The notes under the pieces: model-generated
Database searches by the model: none
What the model saw: only the letters and a program-made list of their open reading frames with translations
Told to the model about the DNA's origin: nothing
Part shown: one piece after another, positions 8,996-17,034 of the stretch
Numbering within the stretch: position 1 is the stretch's first letter
Layout: every line of letters begins with the position of its first letter
Origin: Clostridium ganghwense
Lineage (GTDB): Bacteria > Bacillota > Clostridia > Clostridiales > Clostridiaceae
Direction of reading: 5' to 3'
Length of the DNA: 64,000 nucleotides
Assembly (NCBI RefSeq): GCF_026735165.1
Contig: NZ_JAPQES010000006.1
Span: 249,529-313,528 of the forward strand
Translations under genes and position numbers: made by a program

Positions 8996-9550
8996 CTACT
9001 TAAACCTATTTGAGCAATCAATAAATAAAGACACTGTTTTAACTGTTACATATAATGAATATACAAGTAGCCCTAATAACACGATTATATCTAAAAAAGG
9101 TACTATCATAAATAATGCTCCTACTAGTGAAAATACAATTAGTTTTATATTCATATCCCATAATTTTGCACTTCTATCTCCTATATCAGATGCTTCTATA
9201 GAATTCGCCATTTCTTGTATTCCCATAAATATGTGAAATAACATTATAAATTGAAATATACTTTCAATAACCGTCAAACTCGATGTCACTAAGTTTGACA
9301 TACTTAATCCCATATGAAATGTTAGATATTTATAAAAATAACTAAATAAAGCTAAAGGTATAAATGGAATCATAAGATATATTAACTTCTTAAAATGCTC
9401 ACTACTATCTTTTAATTTTATAAAAGCAATAAGAAATAAAATGTATCCTAAAAAATTAGGTAGAATTTTAAAATCATATTTTGTTATAGGAACTGAGATA
9501 GTTGAAAATATAATCCCCCATATTAATAGCTTAAAAGAATTCTTGTACAT
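8996..9550 (-). CDS. Hypothetical polytopic membrane protein
   Basis: This 184-residue protein has about five or six transmembrane segments spread along its length, with short loops. The ATG at 9550 is preferred because GGGGGAAG lies six bases upstream. It is followed at close range by the small membrane protein gene at 9586-9753, which is upstream on the same strand, so the two may form a transcription unit. No substrate or family can be given. Confidence 0.6.
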   Translation of the reverse strand: MYKNSFKLLIWGIIFSTISVPITKYDFKILPNFLGYILFLIAFIKLKDSSEHFKKLIYLMIPFIPLALFSYFYKYLTFHMGLSMSNLVTSSLTVIESIFQFIMLFHIFMGIQEMANSIEASDIGDRSAKLWDMNIKLIVFSLVGALFMIVPFLDIIVLLGLLVYSLYVTVKTVSLFIDCSNRFK

Positions 9551-9585
9551 ACTGCTTCCCCCTAAATGCATTGTCTTTTTCTCTG

Positions 9586-9753
9586 CTATTCTTTTTCACT
9601 TATATTTTTATTATTTTTGTCTATATAAATATCAAGTGCCCTTATTCCTCTGTGAGCAAGTTTAACAAATAATACAAACCCGTATATACCAGCGCCTAAG
9701 AATGCAAGATATATTAATATAATAATCATTGAAAATCCAGAATAATATGCCAT
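9586..9753 (-). CDS. Small single-pass membrane protein
   Basis: This 55-residue protein has one strongly hydrophobic segment (about residues 8-32) and a charged C-terminal tail ending in KNISEKE. The ATG at 9753 has AGGAGGG eight bases upstream, far better than the longer reading. It resembles the partial frame at the left edge of the window. It is followed 35 bases later by the polytopic protein gene, so the two are probably co-transcribed. Confidence 0.55.
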   Translation of the reverse strand: MAYYSGFSMIIILIYLAFLGAGIYGFVLFVKLAHRGIRALDIYIDKNNKNISEKE

Positions 9754-9844
9754 TGTAAACACCCTCCTAATAATTTGTAATATATAAAAATAATACCACT
9801 TTGATATAAAAATAACAATTAAGCTTATAAACAATAATAAGCTT

Positions 9845-9892
9845 AAGTAAAGGGATTCTACACTTAAAATTTAATGTAGAATCCCTTTACTT
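9845..9892 (-). terminator. Strong terminator after the HAAS-FtsW gene
   Basis: An 18-bp perfect stem (9845-9862 with 9875-9892, core AAAGGGATTCTACA) encloses a 12-base loop. It lies 19 bases beyond the stop of the leftward FtsW-like gene. The A/T-rich ends would let it act in both directions. Confidence 0.8.
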
Positions 9893-9910
9893 TATAATAT
9901 ACAAATTTAT

Positions 9911-11224
9911 TTAATTTTTTATTGCACTTTTATTATTGTTCACTGATAAGCTTCTTCGTCTATAAACACTTAATATAATTCCTACCGATATCATATTAAA
10001 TAAACACATTGCTCCTCCGTAACTTATAAATGGTAGAGTTACTGATACAGTAGGTGCTAAATTAACATTTATAAGTATATTGAGTAAGTACTGAACTATA
10101 AATATACTTACTAAACCACTTATAAGTAACTTACCATATCCATCATGAATTTTATTTGTTATGTGTAATATTCTCATTATAAAAGCAATAATAAGTGTAA
10201 TTAATACAGCTGCCCCTATCCATCCAAAGGTATAAACTATGTAATTGAATATATACTCTGAATGTATACCAGGAAATGAATATTCCAGAAAAGCTTTTCC
10301 ATGCCCAAACATTCCTGATGAATGTATTATATTGTATATAAGTGAATTAGTATATGTGTTTCCTCTTGGATCAGAAAGAGGGTGTAAAAAAGCAAAAAAT
10401 CTTTTTATTCTATAAGGCTCTGTAAATATACACATTACAAAAATCATAATATTAAATCCAATCAACAAAAAAGCATATTTTTTATTTAATCCTGATTTTA
10501 CTGCTAAAACTATAAACGCCACAAAATATATTCCGCATGAAGTTAATGATACTCCTAGGAACATAATTATCATAGGACATATTAAATAAGCAAATGCTTT
10601 AATCAAATTTATTTTTCTGCTCCAATCCCAATTATTGAAAATACCTGCTAAAGCAATTATAAATACATATGGACTAACATCTATAAAATTAAAAGGATAA
10701 TCTCCTATATAAATCACAACTTGCCCATGCATAGTTGTACCTATACTCATAAGAAATACACAAAGCATAAAGAAGCCTATGAACATGTAATTTGAATATT
10801 TTTCTAATTTCCTGTAATCAAAATAATACAATAAAATTACTGATGCTGTTCCAGCAAGAGCATATTTAATACTGTTGTTAAACATGTATTCTGTGCTTCG
10901 AAGTAATCCACTGTTTTCCATAAAATACATTAATACTACCCCTATATTCACTAAAACTAAAGTCAAAATTAAAGTTATCAAATCTGGAGTACCTTTATGC
11001 GCTAAATTCAGCTGTTTTCCTACTTCCTCTGCATCTCCCATACGCTCTATAGCTTTAATTAATGCTTTATCTTCTGAAATATCATTATCCAGATATTCTT
11101 CTTCTATTTCTTCAATATGAGAAATTAATTCTTCTTTTATTTCTGCATGAGCTTCTTTATATTTAATGTATGAACATACTCGATCTAAATACTCATTAAC
11201 ATTAGAATTTTTATCTACTGACAC
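9911..11224 (-). CDS. HAAS-domain FtsW/RodA/SpoVE-family membrane protein
   Basis: The protein has about 437 residues. The first 75 form a soluble helical HAAS-type domain (YIKYKEAHAEIKEELISHIE and a MGDAEEVG motif), often found beside PadR regulators. The rest is a SEDS-type FtsW/RodA protein with about ten membrane helices, ending with VTLPFISYGG, the family signature. SEDS proteins polymerise peptidoglycan glycan strands. In this copy the usual HTDF motif reads HSEY (near residue 323), so the catalytic Asp appears to be Glu. The GTG at 11224 has GGAGGGG just upstream and overlaps the PadR gene by 10 bases, implying translational coupling. Confidence 0.85.
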   Translation of the reverse strand: MSVDKNSNVNEYLDRVCSYIKYKEAHAEIKEELISHIEEIEEEYLDNDISEDKALIKAIERMGDAEEVGKQLNLAHKGTPDLITLILTLVLVNIGVVLMYFMENSGLLRSTEYMFNNSIKYALAGTASVILLYYFDYRKLEKYSNYMFIGFFMLCVFLMSIGTTMHGQVVIYIGDYPFNFIDVSPYVFIIALAGIFNNWDWSRKINLIKAFAYLICPMIIMFLGVSLTSCGIYFVAFIVLAVKSGLNKKYAFLLIGFNIMIFVMCIFTEPYRIKRFFAFLHPLSDPRGNTYTNSLIYNIIHSSGMFGHGKAFLEYSFPGIHSEYIFNYIVYTFGWIGAAVLITLIIAFIMRILHITNKIHDGYGKLLISGLVSIFIVQYLLNILINVNLAPTVSVTLPFISYGGAMCLFNMISVGIILSVYRRRSLSVNNNKSAIKN

Positions 11225-11556
11225 ACGATCCCCTCCCACAAGATTTTATCTACAGTTGAACGGAAAGTAGTCCATTCCTCCTGCTTTTTCTTTAGTGATA
11301 GTTTACCTTCATCAGTAATCTTATAATATTTTCTTCTTCGTTTGCCTTCGCTTTGATTCCAATATGCCTCTACCAAACCTTCTCTCTCCAAGGTATGTAA
11401 AATAGGATATAGGGTCCCTTCTTTAAATGTAAAAATACCACTGGATTTTTCTTCAATTTCCTTAATCATCTCATAACCATACATGGGCTTTTTATCTAAG
11501 AGTTTTAAAATTAGAATTACGGTACTTCCTTTAAGTAATTCTTTATTAATTTTCAT
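11215..11556 (-). CDS. PadR-family transcriptional regulator
   Basis: This 113-residue protein has a winged helix with the PadR hallmarks KPMYGYEMIKEIE, FKEGTLYPILHTLEREGLV and RRRKYYKITDEG. PadR proteins repress nearby envelope or stress genes and are often released by small molecules. Here the gene directly precedes and overlaps the HAAS-FtsW gene, so it very likely controls its own operon. GGAGGTGAC upstream supports the ATG at 11556. A TATAAT-like hexamer lies upstream, but I cannot define an operator. Confidence 0.9.
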   Translation of the reverse strand: MKINKELLKGSTVILILKLLDKKPMYGYEMIKEIEEKSSGIFTFKEGTLYPILHTLEREGLVEAYWNQSEGKRRRKYYKITDEGKLSLKKKQEEWTTFRSTVDKILWEGIVCQ

Positions 11557-11792
11557 TATTGTCACCTCCAAGTAATGATATTTTAAGTTATCTTTATTAT
11601 ACCTCGTAAATCTATGTATCGTATTTCTAGGTATAATTATAGCATATTTTTACATTAAGTAAATATTTTTGACGGAGAAAAAAGCTTCGATAATTTAAAA
11701 ATTTTCTCTGAACTCATAAATGAACTTCACGGAAAGAATATCTTTATTTATCTATCTTTTTTTTAGCGTTTGATATTTAGCTCTTCATCTGT

Positions 11793-11821
11793 AACAGTTC
11801 AAAGCTTGTCTACGTAATATG
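11793..11821 (+). promoter_or_regulatory. Candidate sigma-K-like promoter, beta-helix copy 1
   Basis: AACA at 11793-11796 is followed after 16 bases by CGTAATATG at 11813-11821. It is aligned with the better matches in the other three cassettes but departs from CATAnnnTA at two positions, so it is the weakest of the set. Confidence 0.35.
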
Positions 11822-11840
11822 TAGTGTGAGGTGATATTAT

Positions 11841-12635
11841 ATGGCAACATTTTATGTTCCAGATGATTATAGTTCAATTAACGCTGCTGTTAATGATACA
11901 GCTGTAAAACCAGGAGATACAATTATAGTTAAATATAATGCAAGTGGCTATAATGAAGAGGTATCTATTACTAAAGATAATCTTCGCATCTTAGCATATA
12001 ATGCTGATGTATTTCTTGATGGAAATACTCCTACAACTCTATCTGGACCTGCATTCCATGTGAATGGCTGCAGCAATGTAAGAATTGAAGGTTTTAAGAT
12101 TCAGGACTATACACAAGGAATTAAGATTGAGAACAGTGCTAATACTATTATAAATAAATGTAATTTTATTAATATAACTACCACTGGAGTTAATATTACA
12201 GGAACAAGTAGTAATAATACTATAACTAAATGTGAGTTTACAACAAGTACTGGAGATGCAATAGTAATTGGAGGTGTATCACCAACCTATCCTTCTAATG
12301 GTTGTAATGATATTACTAAAAACAGTATAAATGAGTTAAATGGAATAAAAATTACACATTCGCACAATAACAATCTCGCTTGTAATCAAATAACTGGTAA
12401 TGCATTTACCGGAATCAGCTTGGAAAATGCAAATAACAATCATATTATCAGAAACTTTATAGAAGGTGCTGCTGGACACAATACCCATGCAATTTATATT
12501 AACGCTTCAAACAATAACAATCTTTCTAGAAATATGATTAAAGTAGATACTGACGCAGGTTCAACACCAATTGACATTGTAGATTCAAGTGGTACAACTT
12601 TATCCAATAACACAATAGAAGAACTTACAACTTAA
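11841..12635 (+). CDS. Right-handed parallel beta-helix repeat protein, copy 1
   Basis: This 264-residue protein starts with FYVPDDYSSINAAV and a PGD motif, the cap seen in NosD/PbH1-type beta-helix proteins. About ten coils follow, rich in Asn ladders (NNTITKC, NNNLACNQI, NNNHIIRNFI). No signal peptide or membrane segment is visible, so it is cytoplasmic or reaches a surface by another route. The conserved C-terminal tail is TLSNNTIEELTT. GAGGTGAT lies eight bases before the ATG. It is the most divergent of four tandem paralogues. Such proteins can bind or cleave polysaccharide, or be structural; no catalytic residues are obvious. Confidence 0.8.
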   Translation: MATFYVPDDYSSINAAVNDTAVKPGDTIIVKYNASGYNEEVSITKDNLRILAYNADVFLDGNTPTTLSGPAFHVNGCSNVRIEGFKIQDYTQGIKIENSANTIINKCNFINITTTGVNITGTSSNNTITKCEFTTSTGDAIVIGGVSPTYPSNGCNDITKNSINELNGIKITHSHNNNLACNQITGNAFTGISLENANNNHIIRNFIEGAAGHNTHAIYINASNNNNLSRNMIKVDTDAGSTPIDIVDSSGTTLSNNTIEELTT

Positions 12636-12666
12636 AATTAAACAATAGATTCTAATTTAAATAGAG

Positions 12667-12696
12667 AAAACTTAGGCTTTATCACCTAAGTTTTTT
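12667..12696 (+). terminator. Cassette terminator, beta-helix copy 1
   Basis: AAAACTTAGG pairs with CCTAAGTTTT around the loop CTTTATCA, followed by a T-run. Nearly the same hairpin follows each of the four paralogues. Confidence 0.9.
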
Positions 12697-12759
12697 ATTT
12701 ATCACCTCACTTTTAAAATAATCTGTTTATTTTTTTAATAATAAACTATTTTATAAAAA

Positions 12760-12788
12760 CACCCATAAAGGCTTGTCTACATAATATA
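12760..12788 (+). promoter_or_regulatory. Candidate sigma-K-like promoter, beta-helix copy 2
   Basis: CACC at 12760-12763, a 16-base spacer and CATAATATA at 12780-12788 match the mother-cell sigma-K pattern (mACm, then CATAnnnTA) as I recall it from Bacillus. No sigma-A pair with proper spacing is visible here. Confidence 0.45.
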
Positions 12789-12807
12789 TAATGTGAGGTG
12801 ATATTAT

Positions 12808-13641
12808 ATGGCAACAATTTATGTTCCAGATGATTATACTAAAATTCAAGATGCTGTTGATGCTGCATCACCAGGAGATAAAATTAGAGTTAAAGATGGT
12901 TCCTATAATGAAGAGGTATCTATTACTAAAGATAATCTTCACATCATAGCAGATGGTTCTAATGTAGTTCTTGATGGAAGTGGTACAACATTCCTTTTGG
13001 ATGGCTGCAGTAATGTAAAAATTGAAGGGTTTACTATTAGAAGCTATTATACTGGAATTAAGATTTATAATGGTAGTAATAATACTATATCTCAATGTGC
13101 GTTTAGTGATATTAGTGGTTATGCTGATGCTGCTGGAGTTAGGATTTATAACGGTAGTAATAATACTATATGTCAATGTGCGTTTAGTGATATTAAGAGT
13201 CGTGTTGGTGCTACTGGAGTTAGGATTTATAACAGTAGTAATAATACTATATCTCAATGTGATTTTACTCAATGTAATACGGAAGGAGATAGTGAATATG
13301 CACCAATAAAACTTGAAGATGCCAATTGCAACGATATAACTAAAAATAGAATATGGGACTCGTATAATGGAATAATACTTTCAAATTCCCATAACAACAA
13401 TTTTATTAGTAACCAAATATGGAGTAATACCGGCATTGATTTTTATTTAGAGAATTCAAATAACAACTTAATAAGTAGAAATCTTATAGACAGTAATGGA
13501 GACAGAACAATTTATATTAAATCTTCAATTAACAACTCAATTTCTAGAAATATGATTAGGGTAGGTTCAGGTTCTAAAGCAATTGTACAGTCAGGTAGTA
13601 TAACTTTATCCAATAACTCAATAGAAGAACTTACACCTTAA
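12808..13641 (+). CDS. Right-handed parallel beta-helix repeat protein, copy 2
   Basis: This 277-residue paralogue opens with IYVPDDYTKIQDAVDAASPG and a VVLDG turn. Three consecutive 27-residue coils follow, each holding NGSNNTI(S/C)QC or a close variant, which form an 81-bp tandem repeat in the DNA (first bases near 13072, 13153 and 13234). The C-terminal coils NNNFISNQI, NNNLISRNLID and NNSISRNMIRVG are shared with copies 3 and 4. No signal peptide is visible. The upstream block, ribosome binding site (GAGGTGAT) and terminator are copied with the gene. Function is unknown. Confidence 0.8.
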   Translation: MATIYVPDDYTKIQDAVDAASPGDKIRVKDGSYNEEVSITKDNLHIIADGSNVVLDGSGTTFLLDGCSNVKIEGFTIRSYYTGIKIYNGSNNTISQCAFSDISGYADAAGVRIYNGSNNTICQCAFSDIKSRVGATGVRIYNSSNNTISQCDFTQCNTEGDSEYAPIKLEDANCNDITKNRIWDSYNGIILSNSHNNNFISNQIWSNTGIDFYLENSNNNLISRNLIDSNGDRTIYIKSSINNSISRNMIRVGSGSKAIVQSGSITLSNNSIEELTP

Positions 13642-13672
13642 AATTAAACAATAGATTCTAATTCAAATAGAG

Positions 13673-13703
13673 AAAACTTAGGATTTATCACCTAAGTTTT
13701 TTT
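13673..13703 (+). terminator. Cassette terminator, beta-helix copy 2
   Basis: A ten-bp stem (AAAACTTAGG with CCTAAGTTTT) and a T-run form the same module as after copy 1. The loop differs by a single base. Confidence 0.9.
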
Positions 13704-13766
13704 ATTTATCGCCTTACTTTTAAAATAATCTGTTTATTTTTTTAATAATTAACTGTTTTATGAAAA

Positions 13767-13795
13767 CACCCATAAAGGCTTGTCTACATAATATA
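13767..13795 (+). promoter_or_regulatory. Candidate sigma-K-like promoter, beta-helix copy 3
   Basis: CACC at 13767-13770 and CATAATATA at 13787-13795 are separated by 16 bases, exactly as in copies 2 and 4. The ribosome binding site and ATG follow at once, giving a very short predicted leader. Confidence 0.45.
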
Positions 13796-13814
13796 TAATG
13801 TGAGGTGATATTAT

Positions 13815-14630
13815 ATGACAACAATTTATGTTCCAGATGATTATACTACAATTCAAGCTGCTGTTACTGCTGCATCACCAGGAGATGAAATTAGAGTTAA
13901 AGATGGTTCCTATAATGAAGAGGTATCTATTGATAAAGATAATCTTCACATCGTAGCAGATGGTTCTAATGTAGTTCTTGATGGAAGTAGTATATCTTCT
14001 CCTTCTACAGCATTCACTGTGGATGGCTACAGTAATATAAAAATTGAAGGGTTTACTATTATATTCTATAGTACTGGAGTTTATTATAGCGATAATAATA
14101 ATACTATATCTCAATGTGAGTTTAATGAATGTATCTATAGCACAGTTTTTATTAGTAACAGTAGTAATAATACTATATATCTATGTGATATTAATAAGTA
14201 TGGAGTTTTTATTTATAACGGTAGTAATAATACCATATCTCAATGTAATTTTACTCAATGTAATACGGAAGGAGATAGTGAATATGCATCAATAAAACTT
14301 GAAGATACTAATTGTAACGATATAACTAAAAATAGAATATGGTACTCTGGTAATAATGGAATAATCCTTTCAAATTCCCATAACAACAATCTTATTAGTA
14401 ACCAAATATGGAGTAATACCGACACTGATTTTAGTTTAGAGAATTCAAATAACAACTTAATAAGTAGAAATCTTATAGATAGTGATACAGACAAAGCAAT
14501 TTATGTTAAATCTTCAAATCACAACTCAATTTCTAGAAATATGATTAGGGTAGGTTCAGGTTCTAAATCAATTGTACAGTCAGGTAGTACAACTTTATCC
14601 AATAATACAATAGAAGAACTTACAACTTAA
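13815..14630 (+). CDS. Right-handed parallel beta-helix repeat protein, copy 3
   Basis: This 271-residue paralogue shares the N-terminal cap IYVPDDYTTIQAAV and the C-terminal tail TLSNNTIEELTT with the other copies. The middle coils (about residues 75-150) differ in both sequence and length: they are shorter than in copy 2 and include NNNTISQCEF and NNTIYLCDI. Divergence confined to the middle suggests recombination or slippage between copies. No signal peptide is visible. Upstream and downstream modules match the other cassettes. Confidence 0.8.
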   Translation: MTTIYVPDDYTTIQAAVTAASPGDEIRVKDGSYNEEVSIDKDNLHIVADGSNVVLDGSSISSPSTAFTVDGYSNIKIEGFTIIFYSTGVYYSDNNNTISQCEFNECIYSTVFISNSSNNTIYLCDINKYGVFIYNGSNNTISQCNFTQCNTEGDSEYASIKLEDTNCNDITKNRIWYSGNNGIILSNSHNNNLISNQIWSNTDTDFSLENSNNNLISRNLIDSDTDKAIYVKSSNHNSISRNMIRVGSGSKSIVQSGSTTLSNNTIEELTT

Positions 14631-14661
14631 AATTAAATAATAGATTCTAATTCAAACAGAG

Positions 14662-14691
14662 AAAACTTAGGCTTTATCACCTAAGTTTTTT
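14662..14691 (+). terminator. Cassette terminator, beta-helix copy 3
   Basis: It has the same ten-bp stem, CTTTATCA loop and T-run as the copy 1 terminator. Confidence 0.9.
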
Positions 14692-14753
14692 ATTTATCGC
14701 CTCACTTTTAAAATAATCTGTTTATTTTTTAATAATGAACTGTTTTATGAGAA

Positions 14754-14782
14754 CACCCACAAAGGCTTGTCTACATAATATA
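14754..14782 (+). promoter_or_regulatory. Candidate sigma-K-like promoter, beta-helix copy 4
   Basis: CACC at 14754-14757 and CATAATATA at 14774-14782 are separated by 16 bases. The bases between this box and the ribosome binding site are two shorter than in copies 2 and 3. Confidence 0.45.
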
Positions 14783-14799
14783 TAGTGAGGTGAGATTTT

Positions 14800-15654
14800 A
14801 TGGCAATAATTTATGTTCCAGATGATTATACTAAAATTCAAGATGCTGTTGATGCTGCATCACCAGGAGATGAAATTAGAGTTAAAGATGGTTCCTATAA
14901 TGAAGCGGTATCTATTACTAAAGATAATCTTCACATCATAGCAGATGGTTCTAATGTAGTTCTTGATGGAGAAACTCCTACAACTTTATCTGAACCTGCA
15001 TTCCATGTGAGTGGCTGCAGTAATGTAAAAATTGAAGGGTTTACTATTAGACACTATAATACTGAACTTTTCATTGATAATGGTAGTAGTAATAATACTA
15101 TATCTCAATGTGCGTTTAGTGATATTGATAGTGGTATAGCTGATGGTAGTGGAGTTAGTATTTCTAACGGTAGTAATAATACTATATCTCATTGTGCGTT
15201 TAGTCATATTGGGAATCCTACTGGTGCTACTGGAGTTTGGATTAGTTTCGGTAGCAATAATACTATATGTCAATGTGAGTTTAATAATATTGAGGCCTAT
15301 GGAGTTCGGATTCTTAACAGTAGTAATTGCAACGATATAACTAAAAATAGAATCTGGAACTCTCATAATGGAATAAAAATTCAAGATTCCCACAATAACA
15401 ATCTTATTAGTAACCAAATATGGCGTAATACCGACACTGATTTTAGTTTAGAGAATTCAAATAACAACTTAATAAGTAGAAATCTTATAGATAGTGATAC
15501 AAGTCAAGTATTTTCTATTAATTCTTCAAAGAACAACTCAATTTCTAGAAATATGATTAGAGTGGATACTAGAACAGATGCTGGCGTAATTAATATTTTA
15601 GATTTAAGTTGCAATACTTTCTCTAAGAACACAATAGAAGAACTTACACCTTAA
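14800..15654 (+). CDS. Right-handed parallel beta-helix repeat protein, copy 4
   Basis: This 284-residue protein is the longest of the four paralogues. It has the common cap (IYVPDDYTKIQDAV, ASPGDEI), then coils of about 27 residues containing NNTISQC, NNTISHC and NNTICQC, then the shared NNNLISNQI and NNSISRNMIRVD coils and the tail NTIEELTP. It has no signal peptide or transmembrane segment. Its PTTLSEPAFHV segment resembles copy 1 rather than copies 2 and 3, so the copies are mosaics. No enzyme motif is obvious. Confidence 0.8.
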   Translation: MAIIYVPDDYTKIQDAVDAASPGDEIRVKDGSYNEAVSITKDNLHIIADGSNVVLDGETPTTLSEPAFHVSGCSNVKIEGFTIRHYNTELFIDNGSSNNTISQCAFSDIDSGIADGSGVSISNGSNNTISHCAFSHIGNPTGATGVWISFGSNNTICQCEFNNIEAYGVRILNSSNCNDITKNRIWNSHNGIKIQDSHNNNLISNQIWRNTDTDFSLENSNNNLISRNLIDSDTSQVFSINSSKNNSISRNMIRVDTRTDAGVINILDLSCNTFSKNTIEELTP

Positions 15655-15685
15655 AATTAAACAATAGATTTTAATTCAAATAGAA

Positions 15686-15714
15686 AAAACTTAGGCTAAC
15701 ACCTAAGTTTTCTC
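15686..15714 (+). terminator. Cassette terminator, beta-helix copy 4
   Basis: AAAACTTAGG pairs with CCTAAGTTTT around a six-base loop. It is the last of the four module terminators and faces the end of the convergent DUF1835 gene. Confidence 0.85.
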
Positions 15715-15750
15715 TTATGTTTGCTTCATAATATCAAATTATATTGCTTC

Positions 15751-16965
15751 TTAATCATCAAAGTTCTTAAAATCAATTCTCAAACTAACACTAATATACG
15801 GTCTAATTTTTATCTCTAAATATCTATCTAATAAGCTATCTGCAAAAATTATTATAGCTTCTTCTCTTACTAATTCACCATTATTATCTTCATATTCTTC
15901 CGTTCTATATTCTATATTGCTTACCCTAATATGATTTATACTAATTAGGTTTCTGCCTTCTTTAAACCAACTTAAAGAAAATAAATTATCTTCATTATAA
16001 TCTAATATTAATTTATTAGATAAATCAACTGTATCCCACTTAGTTATATGTGTTGTATCAACTTCTAAATTATCATCTTTCTCTTCCAATAAATAGTGAT
16101 AGAAACCATCTCCATCTATTTCGCAATTCATATTAAATATATCAGAAAAGAATTCATTTAAATCTCCTATTAACCTTGCTTCAAACTCTCTCATGGCAGC
16201 AAGCTTTCCCCTGTATTCAATTTTTCCACTCTCAATTAACTTTCTTACTCTATAATCAATATATAAATCCCCAACAAGCTGTTCTGATTTACCCATAGTA
16301 TCTCCAATAATTCTAGCAGCTTTTCTAAAACTCAAAGTACAATTATATAATATATCATTATCATAATAGCTTTCATCTACTCCAACTATTTTATTGTCCT
16401 TTAATATTCTCAAATTTTCTTTAGAGTTTCTTAGAACTTCCCAGTCATCAATCAAATTATTACATCTTTCTTTATCTATCTTTTTAATTTTAGAAATAAT
16501 GTTATGTATCTCTTCTGGACTGCACTCCGCTAAAGCTCTTGGTATGTATTCATTATCATTATACCCTCGTACATATGACTCTGAAACATTAACCTCATAT
16601 AAATCTCTATTTTTTAATAAAGAAACTAAACATCTTAATCCAACTTGGTCATTAGTGTTTTCTCCATGCCATATTACAATCTTTGAATCCTGCTCAATAT
16701 TTCTTATATCTTCATGTATTTCAATAAAATCTTCCTTAATATGTTCAAGATATTCATAAGCTGAAACCTTCTTTAAAATATCTGTAAAATATTCTATTCT
16801 TTTTATCATTCCTACTTCAGTCTCAATTTCATAAATTGGTCCTATTGAATAATCTTCTCTTATACCTATTATACTTCCGTTGTATTCATTTGGATTGTTT
16901 TCAATAAAATATCTTAAACTTCCTCTAGCTGAATCTCCAAATACAATATGAACATATTTACTCAT
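15751..16965 (-). CDS. DUF1835 / DUF3658 domain protein
   Basis: This 404-residue soluble protein starts with HIVFGDSARGSLRYFI, the DUF1835 signature, and carries WHGENTNDQVGLRCL near residue 100. The middle part (about 200-300) resembles DUF3658, with GDLYIDYRVRKLIESGKIEY. These domains co-occur in Firmicutes and have no assigned biochemical role that I know. The acidic C-terminal 100 residues are extra. AGGGGAT precedes the ATG. It is convergent with the beta-helix array and looks monocistronic. Confidence 0.75.
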   Translation of the reverse strand: MSKYVHIVFGDSARGSLRYFIENNPNEYNGSIIGIREDYSIGPIYEIETEVGMIKRIEYFTDILKKVSAYEYLEHIKEDFIEIHEDIRNIEQDSKIVIWHGENTNDQVGLRCLVSLLKNRDLYEVNVSESYVRGYNDNEYIPRALAECSPEEIHNIISKIKKIDKERCNNLIDDWEVLRNSKENLRILKDNKIVGVDESYYDNDILYNCTLSFRKAARIIGDTMGKSEQLVGDLYIDYRVRKLIESGKIEYRGKLAAMREFEARLIGDLNEFFSDIFNMNCEIDGDGFYHYLLEEKDDNLEVDTTHITKWDTVDLSNKLILDYNEDNLFSLSWFKEGRNLISINHIRVSNIEYRTEEYEDNNGELVREEAIIIFADSLLDRYLEIKIRPYISVSLRIDFKNFDD

Positions 16966-17034
16966 ACTTCTATCCCCTTTAATTGAAAATTTGTAATATG
17001 AAACAATGTAACAACAAGTTAGTCTAATGTAGAA

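Noticed and set aside
13069-13320. CRISPR-like regularly spaced repeats
   Set aside because: The 81-base units are in-frame coding repeats with similar, not unique, sequence between them; they translate to beta-helix coils.
12868-14494. Long minus-strand and alternate-frame open frames across the beta-helix genes
   Set aside because: They are Ile/Thr/Asn- or Leu/Ile/Val-rich shadows of the repetitive coding DNA, with no ribosome binding sites, and they shift with the repeats.
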